From: Elusimicrobiota bacterium
Lineage (GTDB): Bacteria; Elusimicrobiota; Elusimicrobia; UBA1565; UBA9628
Direction of reading: 5' to 3'
Assembly: GCA_003452935.1 (NCBI GenBank)
Contig: DMMY01000024.1
Location: forward strand, 35,778-47,262
DNA length: 11,485 bases
The notes under the pieces are model-generated. The model was not told the origin of the DNA, did no database searches, and was given only the letters and a program-made list of their open reading frames with translations. This document shows, piece after piece, positions 1-6,569 of this stretch. A program made the translations under genes and the position numbers. Numbering within the stretch: position 1 is the first letter of the stretch; every line of letters starts with the position of its first letter.

Positions 1-621
1 CCTGAGGCGGTTTTCCAGGGCGGCTATTTTCGCGGCGCTTGCGGCTTGCTCTTCTCTAAGTCGGCTTTCCAAGCCGGCGATCTTTCCCGCTCCTATCTGC
101 TTTTCCCCTCGAAGCTGGAATTCCAGATAGGCCAGCTGCCCCGCCCCTTCGGAATGTTCCGCCCGTTGCTGGTTTTCCAGGGACTCGACCCTCTTGGCCG
201 CGCTGTCCCGCTCGATTATGAGCTGGTTCTCCAGAGCCGCGATCTTCTGCGCCGCATCCTCTTGTTCGATCCTGAGTTGCCTCTTCAGTTCTTCGATCCT
301 GGAGGCTGTCGAGGATTGGTCGGCTTTGAGTCCGAGAATCTGCTCTTCCAGGCCCGCGCTTTTGGCGGCGCTTGCGGCTCGCTCGGCGCTGAGCGTGTTC
401 TCGAGCTCCGCGATCCGGAAGGCGGCGGCGGCCTGCTGCTCCCGAAACTGGCCCTGGAGGGCGGCCCTTTTGGCTGCTTCGGCGGCTTCTTCTTCCCGGA
501 ACCGTTCCTGGAGGGCTTCCAACCTCATTATCTCCGCGGCCCGCGTCTGCTGGAGCTGATATTCCAGGGCCGCGATCTTGGCGGCCTCCGCGGCGCGGGC
601 TTGGCGCAGTTGTTCCTCCAG
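1..621 (-). repeat. Tandem 54-bp (18-residue) coding repeats
   Basis: Within the coiled-coil gene, unit-leading leucines fall at residues 205, 223, 241, 259, 277, 295, 316, 334, 352, 370, 388 and 406. All spacings are 18 except one of 21 (295 to 316). Typical unit starts are LEEQL, LEYQL, LQERF, LENTL, LENQL, LESRL and LENRL, and unit ends are AAKIAA or close variants. Twelve units are seen before the window edge. Eighteen residues equals five turns of an ideal alpha-helix (a 7+11 pattern), so the coil should be nearly straight. At the DNA level the units have diverged, so this is an old protein repeat and not a recent tandem expansion. Confidence 0.85.
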
Positions 622-1233
622 AACAGGGACCTTGTCCGCCTCTGTCGCGCGTTTCGAGGTTTGTGCCAGTTGGCCGCGCAAGGCTTCCAGTTCCTTGCGG
701 ACAGAGGATGTTTCCAGTAACGATTTCGTGCGGATATCCTCGAGTTCTCGGGTCAATTCTCCGATCGCCTGGTGGGCCTGGGCGAGGTGGTTGCGCAGTA
801 TCCGAGCTTCTTGCAGGGCCGCGTCCTGGGACTGGGGCCGGAGTTCTTGGTTTTGACGCTGAGCTTCCTCCAAAGCTTCAGCCAGAAAAGCGATCCTCTG
901 GTCGCGTTGGGAGAGTTCCTTGAGGAGGATTTCAACCCGCTGTTCCAAGGTCTTCCACCGCTGCTGCCAGTCGGTCCCGGAGTTCTCGGCGTCCTTGAGC
1001 AGGGCGGAGAGCCGTTTGACTTCCTTGGCGAGGCTCGTGGTTCGAGTCGCCTGGAGTTGGAGTTTCCGGGCCTCGAGATGGGGCAGGGCCGCGGCGAGGC
1101 GGGATTCCGGAGGGAACGTCGCCTCGGGCGCGGGCGGTCCCTCCTCGCCTAGTGTCGCCTTGAGCTGCTGGAGCCTCTCCTCGGCGGAGGAAAGCTCCTG
1201 GCGGGCGCGTGTCCGATCGCGCTCATTATCCAT
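1..1233 (-). CDS. Coiled-coil protein with 18-residue repeats (3' end outside window)
   Basis: The frame is open for 411 codons from an ATG at 1233 to the left edge, so the C-terminus is missing. There is no signal peptide or membrane segment, and the N-terminus (MDNERDRTRARQELSSAEER) is highly charged, so a cytoplasmic protein is expected. Residues 1-200 are predicted long helix broken by a Pro/Gly patch at about 30-45. Residues 205 to the edge are a regular repeat with Leu at the head of each unit and consensus close to LExQLRxExAAxAAKIAA. No enzyme motif is visible. It is divergent from motA and shares its upstream region, which suggests joint regulation and perhaps a cytoskeletal or scaffold role near the motor; that role is a guess. 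The overlapping plus-strand frame (46-720) is rich in F/G/L, has no domain, and is the antisense shadow of this repeat. I do not recognise a named family. Confidence 0.82.
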   Translation of the reverse strand, partial: MDNERDRTRARQELSSAEERLQQLKATLGEEGPPAPEATFPPESRLAAALPHLEARKLQLQATRTTSLAKEVKRLSALLKDAENSGTDWQQRWKTLEQRVEILLKELSQRDQRIAFLAEALEEAQRQNQELRPQSQDAALQEARILRNHLAQAHQAIGELTRELEDIRTKSLLETSSVRKELEALRGQLAQTSKRATEADKVPVLEEQLRQARAAEAAKIAALEYQLQQTRAAEIMRLEALQERFREEEAAEAAKRAALQGQFREQQAAAAFRIAELENTLSAERAASAAKSAGLEEQILGLKADQSSTASRIEELKRQLRIEQEDAAQKIAALENQLIIERDSAAKRVESLENQQRAEHSEGAGQLAYLEFQLRGEKQIGAGKIAGLESRLREEQAASAAKIAALENRLR

Positions 1234-1242
1234 GCTAGATTG

Positions 1243-1271
1243 ATTATAAAAAACCAGCGTGACGGATTTAT
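1243..1271 (-). promoter_or_regulatory. Putative promoter of the coiled-coil gene
   Basis: A perfect TATAAT lies at 1248-1243 on the minus strand. It is followed by only 9 bases before the ATG at 1233, so transcription would begin at or just before the start codon. The -35 position (about 1266-1271, ATAAAT) is a poor match, so an activator may be needed. No Shine-Dalgarno sequence precedes the ATG, in keeping with a leaderless or near-leaderless transcript. Confidence 0.5.
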
Positions 1272-1282
1272 TGCCGGTGCTG

Positions 1283-1378
1283 GTGCCTGACGTGAACTTT
1301 CGGAACTTATTCCGGATCGTGCACCTAAACGCACAATGAATATAAATTGCAAAAGTTCACGAAGTTCACGTCTGGCAC
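1283..1378. repeat. Inverted repeat between the divergent promoters
   Basis: The left arm at 1283-1299 (GTGCCTGACGTGAACTT) and the right arm at 1362-1378 match as inverted copies in 16 of 17 bases and are separated by 62 bp. The right arm adjoins a direct repeat: GTTCACG occurs at 1355-1361 and 1364-1370, a 9-bp spacing. The left arm has a matching CGTGAAC and then a degenerate second half (CGGAAC). This could be a paired operator for a regulator of both flanking genes, or the remnant of a REP/MITE-like dispersed palindrome; the sequence alone does not decide between them. Confidence 0.6.
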
Positions 1379-1393
1379 GTAACAACCGCCGTA

Positions 1394-1422
1394 TTGACAA
1401 GTTCCATGACCTCCATTAAACT
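1394..1422 (+). promoter_or_regulatory. Putative sigma-70-type promoter of motAB
   Basis: A perfect -35 TTGACA at 1394-1399 and a -10 TAAACT at 1417-1422 are separated by the ideal 17 bp. Expected initiation is around 1428-1431, directly before the motA ATG at 1432. There is no Shine-Dalgarno sequence, and an in-frame TGA at 1426-1428 rules out an earlier start. The mRNA is therefore probably leaderless or nearly so. Confidence 0.62.
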
Positions 1423-1431
1423 AAATGAAAT

Positions 1432-2217
1432 ATGAATTGGACATTTTGGCTGGGGATTGCGGCAGGGGGCGTTTTGGCGTGGTGGAGCTTCCAGGAAGGC
1501 GGAGGCGGCAGAACCTTGTTCAGCCTTCATGGGATCGTGATAGTCTTGGGCGGCACCGTCGTGGCCACCTTGATCAATTGCCCTTTCCGTCACATTGTCA
1601 GCGCGCTGGGAAGCATAGTCTCGCTGTTTTTGCCTTCGCGCCTGCCGGCTCCCGGGGATATCGTCGGGGAAATGACTCGTTTGGCGCGCCGGGCCCAAAC
1701 CGAGGGCGGGCTGCTCTCGCTGCAGGGCGAATCGGCAAACTTTGCCGGAGGCTTCTTGAATCGAGCCATCAACGTGGCCATCGCGACGGGCGAATCGGAT
1801 GAAACCCGCCGCATCCTGGAGTCCGAGGTCCGGCGCATGCGTATCCAGGCGCAGGAGGACGCGAACCTCTTGCGCACCATGGGAACGCTTTCTCCCATGT
1901 TCGGTCTCTTGGGAACCCTGCTGGGCATGATCCGGGTCTTGGAGACCATCTCCACGCCGGCCAAGGTGGGCCCGGCCATGGCCTTGGCCCTCTCCTCGGC
2001 GTTCATCGGGATATCCTTTGCCAACCTGGTCTGCGTGCCTGTCGCCGGCCAGTTGCGCCTGCGCGCCATCAACGAGACCATGGTGCTGGAGATGATCCTG
2101 GAGGGCGTCCTGGATATTTCCGCCGGCAAGCCGCCTTCCATCGTGGAACTGCACCTGCTGAGCTATTCCGCGCAGCGCCAGAGGGGCGCGGCCGCCTCTT
2201 CCGGGGCGGGAGCCTGA
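1432..2217 (+). CDS. motA: MotA/TolQ/ExbB-family stator subunit, MotA-like
   Basis: A 261-residue inner-membrane proton- or sodium-channel subunit that would couple ion flow to torque together with the MotB homologue encoded next. Four membrane segments are visible at about 4-19, 33-49, 153-171 and 184-207, with the large cytoplasmic loop (about 51-150) typical of MotA between segments 2 and 3. The signatures GTLSPMFGLLGTLLGMI (P155) and KVGPAMALALSSAFIGISFAN with P203 match the conserved prolines of MotA. In the cytoplasmic loop, the positions that by eye correspond to E. coli Arg90 and Glu98 appear to be Thr90 and Gln98. The start is fixed by an in-frame stop 6 bases upstream. The stop overlaps the motB start by one base (TGATG). 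TolQ/ExbB is the alternative family, but the length, loop and MotB partner favour MotA. Confidence 0.9.
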   Translation: MNWTFWLGIAAGGVLAWWSFQEGGGGRTLFSLHGIVIVLGGTVVATLINCPFRHIVSALGSIVSLFLPSRLPAPGDIVGEMTRLARRAQTEGGLLSLQGESANFAGGFLNRAINVAIATGESDETRRILESEVRRMRIQAQEDANLLRTMGTLSPMFGLLGTLLGMIRVLETISTPAKVGPAMALALSSAFIGISFANLVCVPVAGQLRLRAINETMVLEMILEGVLDISAGKPPSIVELHLLSYSAQRQRGAAASSGAGA

Positions 2218-2846
2218 TGGCGATTTGGAGCGAGCGCGAGGAGGATTACGAGGCGCTGCTTAACCGCAGCGCCTTGTGGGCCGTTACCTACGGCGACCTG
2301 ATGAGTTATCTGGTCATCTTCTTCATGCTGCTCTACGCCACGGTGACCAGCAAGAGTCTCGAGCTGCAGATGAGCATGAAAAGCGTCGAGTCTCAGTTCG
2401 GCAAGGAGGCCACAATCATCACCGAGCTTTTCACCCGGCACGGCATCCAGCAGATCGCAAAGCTGGAGTTTCGGGACAACAAGCTGCGCCTTATCTTCAA
2501 CGCTCCCATCCTCTTCGATTCCGGCAGCGCCACTCTCAAGGAAAGCAGTACCCCCCATCTCATCAAGCTCGGCGAGAGTTTGGCCGAGATTCCCAACCCC
2601 ATTCAGATCGAAGGCCATACGGATAACGTGCCTCTGAGCAATAATAAAAAGTTCGTTTCAAATTGGGAGCTTTCCTCGGCTCGGGCCTTTGCCGTGCTGC
2701 GGGCCCTGGAGATCAGCGGCCTTCCCCCCTACCGGCTTTCGGCCATCGGCTACGGGGAATTCAGGCCGGTTCAGCCCAACGACACGGAGGAGGGGCGATC
2801 CGCCAACCGCCGCATCGAGGTCAACATCATGAGGCTGGAGGAGTAG
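2217..2846 (+). CDS. motB: MotB-like stator subunit with OmpA peptidoglycan-binding domain
   Basis: A 209-residue protein, shorter than E. coli MotB (about 308). Residues 1-17 are cytoplasmic and charged. One membrane helix (about 18-42) contains WAVTYGDLMSYLVIFFMLLYA, where Asp27 is in the place of the ion-binding aspartate of MotB. After a short periplasmic linker comes an OmpA-C domain at about 85-207: FDSGSATL at 100, GHTDNVPLS at 133, SSARA at 153 and GYGEFRPVQPNDTEEGRSANRRIEV at 178-202 (key residues G-Y-G-E, N188, R194, N197, R198). This domain anchors the stator to peptidoglycan. The ATG shares its A with the motA stop, and GGAG at 2208-2211 can serve as ribosome binding site. The gene converges on the histidine kinase, with only 9 bp between stops and no clear terminator. 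Confidence 0.93.
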   Translation: MAIWSEREEDYEALLNRSALWAVTYGDLMSYLVIFFMLLYATVTSKSLELQMSMKSVESQFGKEATIITELFTRHGIQQIAKLEFRDNKLRLIFNAPILFDSGSATLKESSTPHLIKLGESLAEIPNPIQIEGHTDNVPLSNNKKFVSNWELSSARAFAVLRALEISGLPPYRLSAIGYGEFRPVQPNDTEEGRSANRRIEVNIMRLEE

Positions 2847-2855
2847 AAAACGCCG

Positions 2856-5006
2856 TCAATTCGCCGCGGCGACGCGCAGAGGAAGGCGGAACGCGAAACG
2901 GCTGCCTTTGCCCAGCTCCGATTCCACCCATATCTTGCCCCCGTGAAGCTCGACGATCTTCTTGCAGATGGCCAGTCCCAGGCCGTAGCCGGCGGAGCGC
3001 TTCTCCCCCTCCAGCTGTCCGAACTTCTCGAAAATATACTCCAGCTTGTTCTTGGGGATCCCGGGCCCCGAGTCGGCCACGGAGAACTCCGCCGACTGGC
3101 CGTCCCCGGCGCCGACGCGCAGGGTGACGCGGCCGCCCTTCGGGGTGAACTTGAGGGCGTTGCCCAGGAGGTTCATGAGCACGCGTTCGATGAGATTGCG
3201 GTCGCAGGGGACCGGCTGCGCCAGATTTCCCCCCTGCTCGAAAGTCATGGCGACGCCGAGAGTCTCCTCCTGGAGAGCGTAGAGCGCTTTGGTGCGCTCC
3301 ACGAATTCCGCGGCGGTCACCGGCTGGATGTTGAGTTTCATGGTGCCGGAGTCGATCTTGGCCGTGTCCAGGATATCCGTGACCAGCTGGCGCATGCGCT
3401 CGGCGGAGCGGCGCACGTAAGACAGGTAGGTCGCGATCTGATCGGCCTTGAGCTGTCCCCAGCGCAGCTGCATGATGTGGATGAATCCGTCGATATTGGT
3501 CAAGGGGCCGCGCAGGTCGTGCACGATGCCGTGGTAGAAATCCTCGCGCAGCCGGGCGAGGTCCCTTTCCGCGGTGACGTCTCTTAGGGTTGCGACGATG
3601 CCGATCTCGCGCTTGTTATGCAGGACCGTGACGGCGCGGCAGAAGAAGATTCCCAGGCGGCGCCCTTGCGTATCGTGCATCTCGAGTTCGCGCGACTCGC
3701 TGACCTTGCGGCGCTGCAGCAGCGCCAGGATCATCTCGCGCAGGGCCGGCTCCCGAAAGGTCTCATGCACCGTGCGGCCCTTCGGCCCCGTGATATGGCT
3801 GGTCTCACCGGCCAGAAGCGCCCGGGCCGTGACGTTCATGTAGATTATCTTCCCGTCGAAGTTGGCCATGACGATGCCGTCGGGAATGGTATGGACCAGG
3901 GATTCGACCTTGGCCTTTTCCTCCAGAAGGCGGTCGACCTGCATTTCCTGGTAGGTGCGCAGGGTGCGCATCATGACGTTGAAGCTTCGGGTCAGGACGT
4001 TGAGCTCTCCCCACCCGGTCTCCGGCACCGGCTGGCTGAATTCGTTGGCGGATGCGCGCTTGGCGCCGGCTATGAGGGTTTTCAGAGGATCGGCCATGCG
4101 CCCTCCCATCCAATAGGCGCAGAGGATTACGAGGCTGGCCAACGCCATCAGGAATGCCAAGGCGTTCCTGCGGAAGTGGGGGCTGGTGGCCAGGGCCTCA
4201 GACCGGGGCTGGAGGCTCAGGACGCGCCAAGGCAGGAATTTGGCGCTGGCCCAGCCCGCGACCATGGGGCCGCGCCGGGTGGGGACTCCGTCAAGCCAGC
4301 CGCTGGCCTCGGGCAAGGGCCCCGGTCCTTTCCATCCCGCTTCCGGGAAATCGTCGCGGAACCCAGGCAGCGGCCGGTTGTCCTCGTCGAGGAGCAGGGT
4401 CCTGCCGGCCTTGCCCACGGTCTGGGCGTTGAAGCGGCGGAGCAGCGGCTCGATAGAGTATTCGGCGTAGAGCATCCGATCCCGGGACAGGGGGTGCAGG
4501 ACCGGCAGAAAAGGGCGGCCTTGGCGTAGGGCGACTTTGCCCCACATGGCCCGCCCCGTCTTTCGCGCCTGGGCCAGGAACGGATCGGATGAGCGGTCTT
4601 CATAGCCGGATGGGAAGGCCTGGGCGTCCGCGAAGCGGACCGTCTCCTTTCCATCCGGGCCCACGATGGAAACGAGTCCCAGAGCCGAGTGTTCCACCGC
4701 CGCTTTCTGCAGGATGCGGAATTCGTCCGGCAGCCGCGGGACCGCTACGGAGCGGGAAGCTCCGCGCCCCAGGGAAGGGGTCCCCTCGTTGATCCGTTCC
4801 AACTCCTGGACGAAGCTCAGGGCGCGGTTGATGTCGGCCGCGAACGAATCCGTCACGTCGGCGAAGAGCTTTGTGACCTGCAGATGCAATTCGCGGGCGT
4901 TGTCTTGGGCTATGGCCTGGGAACGCAACAGCCAGAGTCCGGTGACCAGCACGGGCGTCAAGGAAAAGCCCAGCAGGACCAGGGTAAATCGAACGGTCAG
5001 CCGCAC
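2856..5006 (-). CDS. Membrane histidine kinase with Cache-like sensor, HAMP and PAS
   Basis: A 716-residue sensor kinase. A membrane helix (about 5-27) is followed by a large extracytoplasmic region (28-280) that looks Cache/PDC-like (for example LVSIVGPDGKETVRF at 111-125). Then come a second helix (about 282-300), HAMP (about 301-354), PAS (about 364-478, IPDGIVMANFDGKIIYMN), a HisKA domain with FYHGIVHDLRGPLTN (H496 the likely phosphorylated residue) and an ATPase domain with N-box N612/N616, DSGPGIP at 645-651 and GYGLGLAI at 673-680. All catalytic motifs are intact. No receiver domain is fused and no response regulator is in the window. The start is GTG at 5006, because an in-frame TAA lies 12 bases upstream. 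There is no Shine-Dalgarno sequence; a GATAAT-like -10 (5020-5015) ends 8 bases before the start, so the gene may have its own leaderless promoter besides read-through from the FliF-FliG gene 31 bp upstream. Confidence 0.92.
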   Translation of the reverse strand: MRLTVRFTLVLLGFSLTPVLVTGLWLLRSQAIAQDNARELHLQVTKLFADVTDSFAADINRALSFVQELERINEGTPSLGRGASRSVAVPRLPDEFRILQKAAVEHSALGLVSIVGPDGKETVRFADAQAFPSGYEDRSSDPFLAQARKTGRAMWGKVALRQGRPFLPVLHPLSRDRMLYAEYSIEPLLRRFNAQTVGKAGRTLLLDEDNRPLPGFRDDFPEAGWKGPGPLPEASGWLDGVPTRRGPMVAGWASAKFLPWRVLSLQPRSEALATSPHFRRNALAFLMALASLVILCAYWMGGRMADPLKTLIAGAKRASANEFSQPVPETGWGELNVLTRSFNVMMRTLRTYQEMQVDRLLEEKAKVESLVHTIPDGIVMANFDGKIIYMNVTARALLAGETSHITGPKGRTVHETFREPALREMILALLQRRKVSESRELEMHDTQGRRLGIFFCRAVTVLHNKREIGIVATLRDVTAERDLARLREDFYHGIVHDLRGPLTNIDGFIHIMQLRWGQLKADQIATYLSYVRRSAERMRQLVTDILDTAKIDSGTMKLNIQPVTAAEFVERTKALYALQEETLGVAMTFEQGGNLAQPVPCDRNLIERVLMNLLGNALKFTPKGGRVTLRVGAGDGQSAEFSVADSGPGIPKNKLEYIFEKFGQLEGEKRSAGYGLGLAICKKIVELHGGKIWVESELGKGSRFAFRLPLRVAAAN

Positions 5007-5037
5007 GAATTTATATTATCAATTTCCGAGCGTCCGG

Positions 5038-6555
5038 TCATAAGAGCTCGGAGGATTGCTCGCGCTTGAGCGTAAGCTGTCCTTGCGCGGCCAGGGCATA
5101 GGCCTGGGTGAGTATCTTGGAGCGGGCTTCCACGACCTTGTCCAAGGGCTGCGGCTGCTCGCGGTAGTCGCGCAGGGCGGCCTGGGCTTCCGCGGGCAGG
5201 AGTTCCATGACGCGCCCGATGAGCTCCTCGGGCGCGCCGCGCAGGGCTACTCCCCATTCCGGATAGGGGACGGCGGTCAAGAGGCGCCGGAGCTCCGCCG
5301 TCTGAAGGTCTCCGAGGCTTTCGAAGGGAATCATCGAGCTCTCGACCTTCTCCGCCGCGGCCGGGTCGCGAGACATCATGTCTCCGAGTATGCCTTCGCG
5401 CTGCTGCGCCGGAATGCGGCTCAGGATGCGTCCCAGGCGATCGGCGCCGTGGATGCCGAAATCCACGACCGTGCGCAGGCGGTTCTCCAGCATGGCCAGC
5501 CTCTCGGGGTCGGCCATGGTCAGGCGCGAGAGGTTTTGCGATACCTCGGACTGCAGGACGGCGGGCAGGGCGGCGAAGAGCCGGGTGGCCACGGCTTCAT
5601 TGGTGTCGGCGAGATTGCCGAACAAGAGCGCCAAGTCCTCCGGCTTCTCCTTGGCCAGGAAGTCGGCCAGGTCGGCCGCCGAGTGCGCGGTCAGGAAATC
5701 AAAACGCCGGCCCAGGGCCGCGACCGGGCGTTGCGCTCCCGAGGCGTCATCCGCTTGGGAGAGGCCGGGTATGCCGCCGGGGAGTATTTCGGGAAGCTCC
5801 TCGACTCGGCCGGACGGAGCCGCGCCGATGGCCGGCTGTTCTCCGTACATGCCCCTGACTCGGCCTATCTCGGAGACGAAGGTCTTTATGAGGCTCATGG
5901 CTATGAGATAGCCGAGCAGGCCCATGAAGAAAAGCAGAGCCAGGCCTATGGCAAAATAGAACAGGGCCCGGGCCCCGTCCTGGAGGACGGAGCGCATCAG
6001 CCCCTCGGAGCCGAGGACCATTCTGCGCCAGGGCGGCAAGAGCGGCGCGCGCAGGACCGTCAGGATGTCTCCCCGGTTGGCGTCCAGGCGCAGAAGGTCG
6101 GGGAGGACGCGCCGCGCCATGTCCGCCTGGGCCTCGCTGATGCCGGTGTCCAGGATGACCGTGGCATGCAGGTTCTTGATGATGAGCCCGCTCAGGCGCA
6201 GGGTCTGTTCCTGGTCTTTCTGGAGGTATTCGGCTTCGGTCGCCTTTTGCGTCGGGTTTTGGGAATAACCCGGCAGGAATCTCGCGGGCGTCTCTTCCTG
6301 TTGGGGTTTCTTGATCGGCGTGACAACCTCGGTTTGCGTCCGCGCCTCGGATTTTTCCCCCTCGACCGTGACCAGTATCTTGGCGCGGCCTGGTCCCAGG
6401 AGTTGGTCCAGGAATTCGGTGGCTTCGGCGGTGAGGCGGGCGCCCGCCTCGTTTTCCTCCGTGGTGGACCACGCCCGCGCCGAGGCGGTCAGGGCCAGGG
6501 CCAGGGCCAGCAGGAGCGTCTTCGTGCGCGTTCTCACCAATTTTAGTATAGGCAT
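5038..6555 (-). CDS. FliF (RBM3)-FliG fusion, minimal rotor protein
   Basis: A 505-residue fusion. Residues 1-28 form a signal peptide (TLLLALALALTA core, likely cleavage after ARA-28). Residues 40-175 resemble the FliF C-terminal/RBM3 domain: FLDQLLGPGRAKILVTVEG, TQTEVVTP, LIIKNLHATVILD and LDANRGDILTV, the last like the RGD stretch of FliF. A membrane helix spans about 195-223. After a Pro/Gly-rich linker (236-284), residues 285-505 are FliG-M and FliG-C: KEKPEDLALLFGNL (the EHPQ region), then MIPFESLGDL, VALRGAPEEL and DKVVEARSKIL. RBM1, RBM2, the FliF tail and FliG-N are absent, which makes sense if fusion replaces the FliF-tail/FliG-N contact. Expected topology is periplasmic RBM3, one helix and cytoplasmic FliG. 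ATG 6555 is chosen because the open frame further upstream (to 6819) lies inside the preceding kinase gene and is not protein-like, and because the signal peptide starts here. It sits 14 bp after the kinase stop, in the same transcript. Confidence 0.85.
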   Translation of the reverse strand: MPILKLVRTRTKTLLLALALALTASARAWSTTEENEAGARLTAEATEFLDQLLGPGRAKILVTVEGEKSEARTQTEVVTPIKKPQQEETPARFLPGYSQNPTQKATEAEYLQKDQEQTLRLSGLIIKNLHATVILDTGISEAQADMARRVLPDLLRLDANRGDILTVLRAPLLPPWRRMVLGSEGLMRSVLQDGARALFYFAIGLALLFFMGLLGYLIAMSLIKTFVSEIGRVRGMYGEQPAIGAAPSGRVEELPEILPGGIPGLSQADDASGAQRPVAALGRRFDFLTAHSAADLADFLAKEKPEDLALLFGNLADTNEAVATRLFAALPAVLQSEVSQNLSRLTMADPERLAMLENRLRTVVDFGIHGADRLGRILSRIPAQQREGILGDMMSRDPAAAEKVESSMIPFESLGDLQTAELRRLLTAVPYPEWGVALRGAPEELIGRVMELLPAEAQAALRDYREQPQPLDKVVEARSKILTQAYALAAQGQLTLKREQSSELL

Positions 6556-6569
6556 TGCCTGTGAAGAAA

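Noticed and set aside
1..621. Possible CRISPR-like or tandem DNA repeat array
   Set aside because: The 54-bp periodicity comes from the coding repeat. Units are diverged, there are no spacers, and the open frame is kept throughout.
46..720. Open frame of 224 codons on the plus strand
   Set aside because: It is antisense to the 18-residue coiled-coil repeats. Its Phe/Gly/Leu-rich pseudo-repeats mirror the minus-strand codons, and it has no domain or start signal.
2844..2880. Possible bidirectional terminator between motB and the Cache kinase
   Set aside because: Only 9 bp separate the two stops. The GCCGCGGC palindrome nearby is inside the kinase gene and has no T run on either side.
5056..6546. 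Open frame of 496 codons on the plus strand opposite the FliF-FliG gene
   Set aside because: The translation is Gly/Arg/Gln-rich without recognisable motifs, while the minus strand has clear FliF and FliG motifs. High GC makes long antisense frames common here.
1432..6555. Part of an ordinary flagellar operon
   Set aside because: No other flagellar gene is present, FliF lacks two ring-building motifs and is fused to FliG, and the neighbours are a PorV-type protein and kinases. A flagellum elsewhere in the genome cannot be excluded from this window.
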